Assembly: GCF_001039355.2 (NCBI RefSeq)
Contig: NW_019774469.1
Span: forward strand, 87,597 to 151,596
Reading direction: 5' to 3'
DNA length: 64,000 nucleotides
From: Lingula anatina
Lineage: Eukaryota; Brachiopoda; Lingulata; Lingulida; Lingulidae
Positions within the stretch are counted from its first letter, which is position 1; each line of letters starts with the position of its first letter. The notes beneath the pieces were generated by a model. That model ran no database searches. It saw nothing but the letters and a program-made list of their open reading frames with translations, and was not told the DNA's origin. The position numbers were made by a program, and so were the translations under genes. Below, piece by piece: positions 1 to 12,100 of the stretch.

Positions 1-1627
1 TGGATATGGGTATGTTGAGAATAATTGTCTTTGAAAAATGAAACCAGGAAATTGTTAAGGTGATCAATGAAAAACATTGCGTACTTTGGATAGGTTACAG
101 GTATATATACAGAACAATTCCTATGACAGGAACATTATTTTAATGAAAAGATGGATGAAAAATCTTAATTGTAAATAAAAATTTGCTTTTTGCTTTTATT
201 GCCATATACATGTTATAGTATATATACTGAAAAAAATGTTAATAGATTTTTCTTGGAGTATGAAGTGAACCAAGCTTTGTAGGTATACAGTGTATACCTT
301 TGTAGGTATAAGAGTGAAGATATGTATAGTTGTAGTCTTAGGTATCTTTTTGCTGATAAGAGGATAAGGTGGCAATTTAAATGATTTATATATAAAGTAT
401 GATGTAGAATTTGGATAATATGCTTTTTGAACATTTATTTTTATTACTGTTGTATACTAAAATTGTAGTATGTATGAACTTGATTGTATTCATTCAAAGT
501 GTTCAAACATGTTTTTTTCTGAATATCATCACCATTGCAGTCTTTATTATCAGGCTGGGTACATATTGTACTGAACGTACTAAATCTTAGGAAGCTTTCA
601 CTCACTATCGTTCACTTCTGCTCACTTACACAAGTAACCTTTCACTCTCACGATCGATCCCAGATTCGTATGTCTAAAACTTCACGTAAGTGTGTGCGCC
701 AGAAACCAAGTCAACCACAAGGATAAATCAACGTAACGCTGCTTTATTCAACAACTGACCCCGATTCATAACAAATTTTTATTCAAAATTTCTGTGTTCA
801 AATAATTTTTTCCTTTTTTTCAATTTTGAAATTCATCACCATTCTAAAACCATATTGTCAATTAACAAACTGAGAAAAGAAAGCATGACAGTTGGCATCT
901 CATTTGTATGTAGATTGATTTCTTTTGTACATTTTTTCACTGCATTTTGCCACTGTTATGAGGAAAGAACTTCAAATTTGATGTGTATATTCAAACAGTA
1001 TTATATGCAGGTATTTGGCTGGTAGCTATAGTAGAAAGTGTAAACTGTGAAATATTAGAAAATTTAGATAAATTGCAGTAAATGTGCTTTGTAGGGATTT
1101 GGAGAGGTATCCTTGCTTGCAGATCAATGTATATGTGTGTTAATATTTAGAAAAACCAAGAAGGTACTGCTTAAATTGTTTATAATTGTGTCGATTAATT
1201 CTTCTGTAAATATATGCTGCTAGTTTAACAGCAATTACAGGAAAAGGTGATGAAAAAATTTATGGTATATGGTAATGCTTAATAATGTACAATTAATTAA
1301 AATAAGCATTATTTGTTTCAGCATTGCTTAGAGTAAGCATGCTCTATGGCAAGTAAGAATTTAAATATAGGATTCTTCCATCAATTGCAGTGAGCACCCT
1401 CTGCAAATAAAACACCAGCGTAACGTGTACACATCATATTGTGAAAAGTGATAATTTTTCAAAGAACGTTGTTCATTAATTGTTTCGAAAATGAAATGTA
1501 GTAACTTGACCATGGACTCTGTACATGTAGTTTAAAAGGATTTTAGTTGCTATTTTTTACAAATCTAAAGTGAATTTTTAAATTATGGAGGAATCACGAT
1601 GAAGATTATATAGTGCAGTGTGTATGG

Positions 1628-1693
1628 CAGATGCTGATGTTGTCAGAATGTGTATATAATGTGTGAACCACATTCTTCTAACATCAGCATCTG
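1628..1693. other. Imperfect 25-bp-arm hairpin, pre-miRNA-like size
   Basis: Arms 1628-1652 and 1669-1693 pair over 25 positions with one 3-nt internal mismatch (14 bp, bulge, 8 bp) around a 16-nt loop. Size and geometry resemble a microRNA precursor, but no miRNA seed was recognised and a small foldback remnant is equally possible. Confidence 0.4.
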
Positions 1694-2783
1694 AATTTAT
1701 AAAAATATGTATAATTTCAGAACTATAGAGATGGTAAAATGCTAGTAAGCAGTATGCGAGGGTAGGATATACCTTTTGCATTCCACGTGATTGACCTTGT
1801 ATTTTTTAGAGTGATGCGTTATGTGCGTCCTATATTCTGCGTGGTACGTGATTCAAGAATACTTGGTGATTGGTGGTTGGCCTGAATATATCTTGGTGAT
1901 TGGTAAATGAGTTATTTTAATCTTGGTGATTGGTGTTTAATGGGGGGGGGGGGGGGGGGGGGGAGGTATTCCCTGTACATCTCCGTATGCCACCTGTTCT
2001 ATAATCAGAATTATAACAGATAAGGTATAGATAGTGCCAAGTATTCACTGGAGTTGGAGATCCAGTTGAGGGAGAAATTGAGATATAACACGTACTGGTA
2101 CTGAGAAACTTTACCCAAGTTTTCAACCTTGCAGTACATGGACATTGTACCTCAGTGGTATCTCCACTTTTTGGGCATTTAGGAAGAGAACCATTTCACT
2201 TGGCAAATATAATGTAAATATAAACTGTAGATGAGGACAGATGTTCCTACTACATATTTCACTTGTATATATACTCTTTTCTTTACCCTCTTTTTTTTGG
2301 GGGTGGGGTGGGGATGGGGAGTGGGGATGGGCGCAGAGACAGGCAAACTACACATTTTAATTTTGCCTTATTTCACTCATGTAGGAAGAGAACCATTTCA
2401 CTTAATTGGCAAATATAATAAACAGGGTATACTAGCATGGTAGATAAGGACAAATGGACCTATACTATGTACATGTATTATATGTAGGGCAAATTAAGGT
2501 ACAGGAAAAACTGCCCGTTTTGCCTCATCTCACTTAATTGCTATATTCTTTTCTTTACTCTTTAAATTCTCTCTCTCTCTTAATTTTTTCCCTTTTTTTT
2601 TTTTTTTTTTGGGGGGGGGGGGGTGGCTTTGACCTGCATGGTTTGCAGGATATACTGTACTTCTTATTATGTAATGTTATTAAGGGACAATATAAGTAAC
2701 CTACAATGTAGTAGTTATAGGGTCCAAAAATGATCATTCTTGCTATTTCATTTAAATTAAAGATAATGTTTTAGTTAGATTGG

Positions 2784-2960
2784 ATTTTTGGAAGGATTGG
2801 GAGAAGTGAGGTACATATACCATATATAATTACATGTAAGTTTATTTTTTGGAAGGCTTGGGGGAAGTGAGGTACATGTACTATATATAATTACATGTAA
2901 GTTTGCTTTTTGGAAGGATTGGGAGAAGTGAGATACATGTATACTTACGTGTAAGTGCAT
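2784..2960. repeat. 62-bp tandem repeat, about 2.8 copies
   Basis: Units start near 2784, 2846 and 2908. Each carries a ttttttggaagg core followed by a GA-rich segment and tatataattacatgtaag. Copies differ at a few positions, so this is an old minisatellite. The apparent minus-strand frame across it is a product of the repeat. Confidence 0.75.
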
Positions 2961-3401
2961 TTAATTGAAGGCACAGGTTTTGTAACTCTTCATTTAAATG
3001 TATAATTTTGGATTTAGATGTAGGTCATGTATAATATAAGCTTACAAAAACAAATTAAGTTGTGTAGACATTTAGCTTGGAACATACTAGTATATGAAAA
3101 CATTGGTATATATTAGGGAATCATTAAATTTGAGTTTAATTAGATCATATATATCTTGTGGCTGGTCATGTGGCTGTACATATGGCTTGTCCAAGATAAT
3201 ATCAAAGTAACAGATAAGTCTGCCTAGCTTGCCCAGGGTGCTCCAGCATCAGGTACGGGAAGCTGGGAGGGGTGGGGGCATCCCTGGCTATTACTATAGT
3301 ATGTATGTATATGTATTTATACATGTATATAGGCATAGGGATGGAAAATGGCTTTAATTGGTTTTGATTGGTTTGGTTTATTTTGTGCTCATTAGGCCTA
3401 C

Positions 3402-3402
<1 letters not shown>

Positions 3403-3438
<36 letters not shown>
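3403..3438. repeat. (TG)n microsatellite
   Basis: About 18 TG dinucleotides followed by a G run. It is the source of the Cys-Val repeat frame there, which is not a gene. Confidence 0.9.
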
Positions 3439-3440
<2 letters not shown>

Positions 3441-3888
3441 GGGGGGGTGTTATTTAATCACATATATACATGAGTGCAGTTTTGTTTTCCATGTTCACTA
3501 CACAATTGCTGGAAATGTCATAGTTTTGTCTTGGATGGTAAGTTGATTATGCTGTAACACCTGAAATTATTTGGGACCTTTTCCCAAACTAGAAAAGGGG
3601 AAAAACAGTCAAATTCAGATATTGCTTGAAGACCATATATGTCTTGCATTTAATATGCAAGTCCAGTAATTTTTTGTTTTGCACATGATAAAACAATATC
3701 TAATAATTCTTTATGATTTGTTAACTTTATTCATCTGTCATTTTAATGCTGATTGTCAGATATATTATTATAAAACATACTGCTTCTAGTGTGATATGTC
3801 AGTTTGTAGTACAATTAGGGTTAAAACTGCAGCATTATCAAGTATATATAAAATAGCACTCATCCGATTTTAATTAATTACTGATATA

Positions 3889-4148
3889 GAGATCAAAAGG
3901 TCTTTTGTCACAAACTAGCAAAGACTCTAAATCTATAGGCATGATAGTATTCACATTTGGAAAAAGAAAGCGCAATTAATGATCGAGTGCTAAGGAAAAG
4001 GAATTAATTGCAATACCATTTACGCTGTAGATATACATACACTCCCCCTGCACCTGTGTCACACTGAAACTGATAAAAATGACACATCTAAATATCTCTC
4101 CTGAGAAAAATGGTTTTTCCAAGTTTGTGACAAGAGTTTTTGATCTTT
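3889..4148. mobile_element. Inverted-repeat element, probable old MITE
   Basis: An agatcaaaa...cttttgtcacaaact arm at 3889-3917 is mirrored at 4121-4147 in reverse complement with a few mismatches, around about 200 bp of non-coding sequence. A related tcatccgattttaattaa-like segment lies just outside at 3862 and again near 4384, so this stretch seems to be a cluster of old dispersed repeats. No target duplication could be called. Confidence 0.35.
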
Positions 4149-5403
4149 TTTATAGGGCGAAATAAAATTTTGATATTTTGTTTAATTAAGACAAATTAAG
4201 GTTTGGTTCATCATGATTAAATCAGGATAGCAGCCCTGTTCATCTGATTTTTATCAAATGATGTTTAAAAGAAATTTCATCTCTAGCTTATTGGATGTAT
4301 TTTAACAATAAAATTTTGGTTAATTTCCATGTTTTTTTGTTTTGAATTTAAATGTTTTGTAATTCAATTTAAAATACCTTCTTCATTCGGTTTTAATTAA
4401 TAATTATACGGAGAAATATACAGCTATTCCTTGTAAACAAATACAGTTTTTAATGATGTAATACAATGAAGGATTTATTATATACTATTGAATTACCTGT
4501 GCTTTTGACCACATTTGACATGAATTACCAAAGTGAGATGTTAAAAAACAAAATTAATTCTTTTTGACCTTGCACAGCCTTTTTGACAAAACTTGCCCTA
4601 GAGAGTGAAGGATTAGTAAAACTGAAAATATTACTACAAGTCTTTTAAGACTTTAAAAAGATAATTAGGATTTAGAATTTAATTGATGCAGCTCACAGAT
4701 AAAAATTGATTATAAACCTTGTACTCCTTTAAAATCAATGCTACCATTGCTAAGTAAAGGGAACTCTAAATTTTTAAAAAATTTTAACAATTAAAATTTT
4801 TAGACCAGTTTTTAGAAAGAGTGATTAAGTAACATTTTAATTTTCTACATTTGTTTTAATCAATTTTCTCGTTTTAATTAATGTTATTACTTTTATTATT
4901 TATTCAAAATACCAAAGATATTCAAAGAAAGCCTGATCTAATTGGTTGTCAAAGTGAACCTTCTACATGATAATACCTGGTAGGTCCACCACTAATAATA
5001 AAAATAATAATAAAAATGAAAAGTTTATTTAAAATCAAAAGGTTGAAGTTGTGGAAATAAAAATTTAAAAGAATTGATATATGCATTAAGATCAATAAAT
5101 GTATATGCAGGACCCTAAACGTGTAGTTTTTAAAAAATAATAAAAGTGTTGTGGAGCCTTCTTCAAAGAGGCAAATTTAAAACTAGCTGATGATACATTT
5201 ACCATGGTATCAGTTGAATTTTGTCCCATTGATGCTTGATTGCATGTTATATCTTATCTTTCTGTAGGACTTGGAGATGAGAAGACAATTAAGTATATAA
5301 TTTATATATAGTTCCTCTGTCGCTCTTAATTTTCTGAAAGAAAGATCTGATAGCTCTATGCAACATTTTTTGAAAGTGCATGCCTACCAGAATGTTAACC
5401 CAG

Positions 5404-5474
5404 TACAGGGGCACATCCAGGATTATTTGAAGGGGGGTGGGGGGGGTGGGGTGGGGGGGGGGGGGGGGGGGGGA
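5404..5474. repeat. G-rich tract with hAT-like left end
   Basis: A 40-bp nearly pure G tract follows caggggcacatccagga, which resembles the CAGGGGCGNATCCAGGA-type end of small invertebrate hAT-like elements. The second end was not found. Family assignment is inference from the terminus only. Confidence 0.3.
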
Positions 5475-5879
5475 CAGATGCAAAGCTGACCATTGCCACT
5501 TGGGGGATACAGTACATGGCCACAATTCAAAATCACTGAGCAAAAAATGGAAAAGAAGGACACAATCGGCTCATGTCTCAAATTTTCCTTGGCATTCAGA
5601 CTGTTTAAACCAAAATAATTTTCATTTGGAAGCAAAAGGGAACAAAACTGGTACTTGTTATTTATTTATTTTTTTCATTTCGTATATTTGAAAACTAAAA
5701 TTAAGGAAAACCTGCATTACAGCCTATATACATTCTTTTTTATCTGTTCAATTCACGGTGTTTAAATCTAATCAAATCAAAACAAATTAAAGCCCACATG
5801 ACAATAAAAAAAATTTGTCAAATGTATCTATTTTTTAATCAACCAATTAAAAAACCAAAAAAGGCACAAATAAATTGAA

Positions 5880-5972
5880 TTATAATAATAATAATAATGA
5901 TAACAAATAATGATAATAATAATAATAATACTAATAATAATACTAATAATACTAATAATAATAATAATAATA
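5880..5972. repeat. (AAT)n microsatellite upstream of USP10
   Basis: About 93 bp of interrupted AAT/AATACT trinucleotides, ending roughly 200 bp before the USP10 start codon. It marks the upstream edge of the likely promoter. Confidence 0.85.
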
Positions 5973-6094
5973 TTCGAATAGGCGTAAAGTAAATTTTAAA
6001 AAAGAAGCAAAGAAGTTGCACGTACAAATCTGCAGGAGACGCGTATTGCTGCTGTCTTGTGCAACAGCGCTTTCTAGTGTCGGTTTTGTAACGA

Positions 6095-6168
6095 AGCACG
6101 CATGCTCAGTAGCTCCAACATGGCGAGTACGGCGAGGGCATGATCGTGAAATATCCAATGTTTTGAGG
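6095..6168 (+). promoter_or_regulatory. USP10 5' leader with YY1-like site and overlapping uORFs
   Basis: The leader is locally richer in CG than its surroundings. CCAACATGGCGAG (6115-6127) fits a YY1 motif, which often lies just downstream of transcription starts. Two short upstream frames precede the coding ATG: 6102-6143 (with a second in-frame ATG at 6120) and 6140-6166. They overlap as ATGA, and neither is in frame with the main ATG at 6169. If transcription starts upstream of 6102, both would be met before the main start; if it starts inside the YY1 site, only the second would be. No TATA box is visible. Confidence 0.5.
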
Positions 6169-6186
6169 ATGGATTCCTCGTCACAG
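6169..6186 (+). CDS. USP10: USP10 exon 1 (coding part)
   Basis: Six codons, MDSSSQ, then CAG|GTATGT. Such a short first coding exon is easily missed by gene finders. The upstream sequence in this frame has no ATG. Confidence 0.75.
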
Positions 6187-9100
6187 GTATGTCAGAACTC
6201 TGTGTCAACTTTTCCTGCACAATGCTATACATGTGAACTGTTCGTTGAGAGGAAATCAAGGGGGTCAGGGAATGGGTACTCTTGTTAATGACCGGCACAT
6301 CTGTTGCACGACTTGATTATCCCAGAGAGGGAGAGAGAGAGAGACGGAGGGGGAGACTCAGAGAGAGAGGGAGAGAGAGGGAAAAGGGGGAAAGAGAGTG
6401 AGAGGGAAACAGGGAGAGCAAGAGGGGGATAGAAGGAGTGAGAAATATGGAGAGAGGCGAGGTAGAGAGAGAGAGGAGAGAGCGAGAACGAGAGAGAGAG
6501 GGGGAGAGAGAGAAAGAGAGAGTGGGCTGGAAGTCTGCATAGGCCTGAGTTGGCTGTTAATCTGTCTTAGTTGCACAAAATTATCTCAGCTGGATTGGTG
6601 CTGAGTTGAGGAGGGCCTCCAATATCCTTTCTTCTGAGTTGCATCAGCTTATATTTGATGTTGTCATTCAGCATCGTAACTGTGGAATAATTCTTCTTTT
6701 GCCACTAATGGAACATTTTGTAGGTGATATCTGATGTGGACATACTGCTAAAAATTAGAATGTGACAGTGCATATTTGGCTTCTAGTATATTTACTTGAA
6801 AAGTTTGTCAGTAAAGAATATCAACATTGTCATTAAAGAGTAGATGTATGGCTGTGTTTTATAGCAAAAATGTAATTTTAAAATTTAAACATTTTTGTAG
6901 CTGTAATGATTTGTTGGGAGTTTATGCTGTTTTATGTACTGTTATACATATGTATGTAGGAAATATCATTTCTGGACCTTGGTAACCTTTCTCCTGATGA
7001 AGAAAGCCAGTTGATAGGAATCTTATATGAACCAAAGGACAATTATCCTATTGAGGTAAGAATTGTGTCAAGGTCACAGTACTGGAGAAGCATGGCCTGA
7101 GCATTTCTGCTCTTGAGTGACAAATCCAATGCTGGGGTAGCGCTAGCAATTTCTTTCACTTAGCCAAATCACCACTTTTTTGTCAATTTCTTATCCAAAT
7201 GTTATAATATGACTAAAACAATCAAATCAAGCCCTTTTTCTTTTTCCAATTTTAGTCAGTTTTAGCATTTGGAAAATTGATGAGTGTTAGCGCTACCCCA
7301 GCAATGGTGCACATGCTTCCCTGACTTGTTTTAATGAAAAGAAAATCATTTCATTTTGTAGACAGTTTATGATTTACTGGTGTTTAAGATATTTTAAATT
7401 TTGTAGAGTGGTTGTATCAAAAAACAGTTCTGGTGCCATTGAACTAAATGTTTGCATGATAACATATTCCTGAGGGAAAGTTTTAAGGATAACGCCTGAT
7501 TTCAGGATTTTCAATCTTCATTTTGATCAAATTTTGATGTGGTCTAAATGCGATAAGAAATTGCAAGCTATATTTTCTGGATTTTCATTTTTTGCAACTT
7601 TCATCCATTATAAATATGATATTATAACTATGAAACTTCAGAATTAAATTTTTTACAATCAGGATGTTTGCATTTAAGATGTGATGTATTGGAATCAAAG
7701 TCTTGATTTTTTTCTTTATTGGGCTGTTTCATTTAGATGATGTAAGAGTAATTATTCATTTCTTGTGATAAGTGAAATATTTTGATATTTACAGTTTCCA
7801 TGGACTGAACCTAACTGTGGTGACCAAGGTGGTAAGTACACAGCTGCAGATTCCTTGGAAGCATTTTATGGAAACGTTGATCCAAAATAGTGAAAAATGT
7901 CGCCCAATAATTTATTTATAAATAATGTGAAGTCTAATATTTTTATTATATTAGTATATGTTACAATATATATTATATTTGTTTATATTATTATATAGTA
8001 TAATTCTTTATCATTGGATTCAACTAAGATGAGGCAAGTATTCTATATTGGTTTTACTTGCAGGTCAAGGAGATGGGAGTCAGGGGGCAGAGAGGGGCCA
8101 CGGCCCCGTCCAGTATCAAAATGACCACGGTCACTTTGCTGCTACCCTTGGGATTACATTTGGGGACGTAGGTGATGAACTGTTCACAGCGTCTGGCTAC
8201 AGTCCCCTACCAGTACAGACAGACCAGTATTCCAGTGCCAATTTGTATACTAACCAGCGGGATGACAGCGTGCAATCAGATGACGGTGGAAAAGGGGGCG
8301 CCAAGGAGCGCAGAAATAAAAAGAAACGTCCGCCTGGATATTATGAACTCATTGACCAGAAACAGAAAGGGCAGCAGGTGGCAGGTGTGCCGGGAAGTCA
8401 CACGGGACAAAACCCCACGGGACAACATGTGGACCATCTGGGACAAGTGGCGTCCCAGTTTGTTGGAATGCACAGAGAAGGCCAGTGCCCTCCTGGGCCT
8501 GTCTCTTTGGCCAAAACTAGTGGCTCCACCTACAGGTTGGGTAGTGGTGGGCAAACTGGTGCCTACATGGACACCAAACCACCAGGTGGTCAAGAAAATT
8601 ATGGTGCCTACATGAATGTTGAACCCCCAGAGGTTGTAATGAGTGTAAAACACAGTGCACCCCATGTGGGCAGTGAACCCGGTAACAGCATTCAGAACTC
8701 TACATCTCACAGCAATGCAATGAAGACAAGTGTTCACAGTCCAAGTATTCCCCAACAGGGAAGTGATATGAATGAAGCTAGTCAAGCAATAGAGGGACAG
8801 CTGACACCAGGCCCTGGTCAGACTGTTACCTCACTATCCAGTGTATTAGATAGGAAAAATATGAGCAAAGACTCCGTGATCAATACAGATTCAAGAGGGT
8901 TAGAGAATAGGACAGGTAGTGAGGGAATTCACAGTGGGAAAGTTGTTGTGGAGGGGAACAATGTGAAACCCCATGTTGTGGATGAGGAAGGGAACTTCAT
9001 GAATGAAAACCAGGAGATAAATGTTTCCAAAAGTAGTGATGGAACATGTGAGCCTCGCAGTGATGGCATTCTTAGTGACACGACAGCTGTGAGCACAGAT

Positions 9101-12100
9101 GACCACAAGTTAGACTCTAATGATGTAAATAACACACAGGCTTCCCAGGATGCTTCAGAAATTACCCAGAATGCAGCAGCTAGTCAAGATGGCCAGCCAC
9201 CAGAGGGTGGGAACGGTGCGGCACAAAAGCCAACAAGTTGGGCATCCCTATTCCGCGGTGGCTCATCACAGCAGAGTGTGACTTATGTTGTAAACAGCGA
9301 GGAGCAGCAAGGAGAGAAAGCCAAGTCTCCGTCTCCAGCAAAACCAGAGGAGCCACTGCCTGAGCCTGTCACTGTCAGTGCATCTGAGGATAAGAAAGCC
9401 AAGAAAGTGGGAGGTAAGTGAGCTGCTGAGAGTATCTGGTGTTTTAGCACTAGAGAAAGATTACAATAACTTGAAAAGATTTTAGACCCAGAGATTTGCA
9501 AAAAGAACATTTTTGAAATTAGCTGAATGGGTACAAGTATTGCTGAGGTTCTATTTGTTGTGAACTGTTTTTAATGTCTTGATCAGTTGACTGTAATTTT
9601 TAGTATTGTATTAAATAATAATATTTCTTATTATTTATTCTTTTATTACTGGCTGTTTGATTTTATCTCGTAGATATGTAAAAGGGGCCCCTTGCCTATT
9701 TTGACGGTAAAGTTGTAATAAAAAAAATCCCACCTTATAAAGAGCTGTAGAATGGATGTGAAGTTTGAAGTTTCAAAAAAATTAATGGTATTTCCTCTGT
9801 TTCAGAGTTGTTACTGGGCGCAGTGGTCAGTCACCGTCCAGCTCCGCTACAGCCACGAGGACTGGTCAACAGGGGCAACTGGTGTTATATTAATGCTGTA
9901 TCCTTGGTGTGAGATGACCACTGCTTTGTGTGTGAGATGACCACTGCTTAATATGAGAGATGACCAGTGTTTGGTGTGGGAGATGACCAGTGTTTGGTGT
10001 GGGAGATGACCAGTGTTTTGTGTGGAAGATGACCAGTGCTTTGTGTGGGAGATGACCAGTATTTTGTGTGGGAGATGACCAGTGTTTGGTGTGGGAGATG
10101 ACCAGTATTTTGTGTGGGAGATGACCAGTGTTTGGTGTGGGAGATGACCAGTGCTTTGTGTGGGAGATGACCAGTGTTTTGTGTGGGAGATTTTATGCAC
10201 GGAAAAGGCTAACTTTCTATTGAGTGACTTGAAATTTCAAGCAAAGTATAAATGAGTCCTTGACATCTTTTCCTCAGACTCTTCAAGCTTTGATGGCGTG
10301 TCCTCCATTTTATAATTTGCTCAAACAAATGCCTGCCTTTTTCTCAGCCAGGAACAGAGGCCCTAGCTCTACCCCAATACTGGACAGCTTGTAAGACTTC
10401 CTACTTAGTTCATAGATAATGCTGTGACAACAAAGAATGTCTCACAGTAGGAAATTAATTTTTGAAATATAGATGAACGGAAAACTTGACACCTTTCTTA
10501 CCTGAGCACAGTATCAAAATAATATGTTATGGGTTAAATGATATCATTTGAAAGATAGCGTATTGTTTCTTCGTTTGAATACAAGATCAAATTATTGAAA
10601 AAGAAGAAAGAAATAACACCTGTTAAGAGTGTCAGAATTCAGAGAGCGTGGTGTATATTAAAAGAAATTGTTTTAAAGATAAAACTAGCTGTATTCTGTT
10701 GATGATGTCTTCTACTTCCAGTGTGGAGCTGGCCAATGAGTTTGTTCCATATCAGTACCCTAAAGGTAAAGGTCATCTTACATTACACTGTTGTCTGTTC
10801 TTCTAATGGGAAAACAGGGCTGCGATGGTTCAAAATTGATATTCTCTCTGACTTAAATGCATCCTTGAAAAGTAAAGCCAAAGTCAATTGTTTGTGGGTT
10901 AAAAATATTATGGTGTAACTTTTCACAATAAAAGAGTAATAAAGAAAACCGAAACATAAAAAAATCTTTGACAGGGTGTAATTTATTCTTACTAACAGAT
11001 ACATTTCTGCACATAAATGTGTATGTATTCTTCAATATAGGCAGATTAATGTGTAACAAAAGAAAATGGGTACTAGTTGTGTAACTGAATTTTTTCCTCT
11101 AATATTTCCAGGAAAGAAGAACAAAGGAGTTCAGGACATCAACCCTGGGAAGCCTTTTGAACCCGTCAACGTGTACAAGATGTTACAACTGATCAAATCC
11201 AATAACTTCATGGTAAGGATGTGTACAAATATTACAACTGATCAAATCCAATAACTTCATGGTAAGGATGTGTACAAATATTACAACTGATCAAATCCAA
11301 TAACTTCATGGTAAGGATGAATGTAAAATGTGCAGAAGGTTACAGTGGCAAGCATTTGGTCTTCTTGCATGGTATCATGTTTTTATAGCAGCTTGATAGT
11401 TCAAAGGAAACCCCCTAAAATGACAATCAAATGTTCAGGCCAGTTTTTTTTTAGATAATCTTTCAAAAAATTTAGTTTATCCTTTTAAGCTTAGAATTCT
11501 CATTGTTACCTGCATAGACTAGATATAAGCTGAGCACGAAATATAAGTGCTCCATGTGAATTATTTATGTAACATATAACAATTGTCTTCAAGTGAGCTG
11601 ATGATTTCTTATAAATGCACTGTAATCTGTAGCACATTGAATAACAGCATTCACTTTGTATGATTTAAAAAACATAATATAACCCATAAAACTGATGAAA
11701 TGTTTGTGTATTGTGCAGGATGTTTATGTTTTGGCTCATTGTAGTTTGGCTTCCCCTGTGGGTGTGTCCAGTGTGAAGGGTGCCTCCCAACAATTGGCCT
11801 GGTAACCTGAGGATTTGACCTGGTTCTGTTCAGACATATTAACACTGCGACATGATTGTGTCTGTTATCTTTTCAGCATGGAAAACAAGAAGACGCGGAG
11901 GAGTTCTTGAGTTGTGTGTTAAATGGTCTACACGATGAGATGTTGGCAGCTATCAATGAAGTAGATGGAAGGAATATTGATGCAGATCCAGGTAATATGC
12001 TTGTGATTAAAAATCCTGATCACAATAACTACTGTATTTTCTATGTTGGTTGTGAATAGTCGAGTTCACATAAAACATAGATCCACTCTTCTCAGTTTGG

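Larger units (their letters stand above)
1..5999. other. Intergenic, repeat-rich, no gene recognised
   Basis: No open frame here looks like a protein; all are short and of low complexity. The stretch is AT-rich and holds a 62-bp tandem repeat, a TG microsatellite, several G homopolymers (about 1942-1963, 2611-2622, 5432-5473), a miRNA-like hairpin near 1.65 kb, an inverted-repeat element near 3.9-4.15 kb and an AAT microsatellite just before the first gene. It could contain untranslated exons or enhancers that cannot be recognised by eye. Confidence 0.6.

Noticed and set aside
6326-6604. Glu/Arg-rich and Ser/Leu-rich frames downstream of USP10 exon 1
   Set aside because: They come from a 200-bp purine-rich (GA) tract within intron 1.
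8276-8785. 169-codon minus-strand frame
   Set aside because: It is antisense to the large USP10 exon 4, whose sense frame has the conserved PAM2-like motif and correct splice phases.
9904-10192. CRISPR-like short repeat array
   Set aside because: The 23-bp units follow each other without spacers and lie in an animal gene intron; this is a minisatellite.
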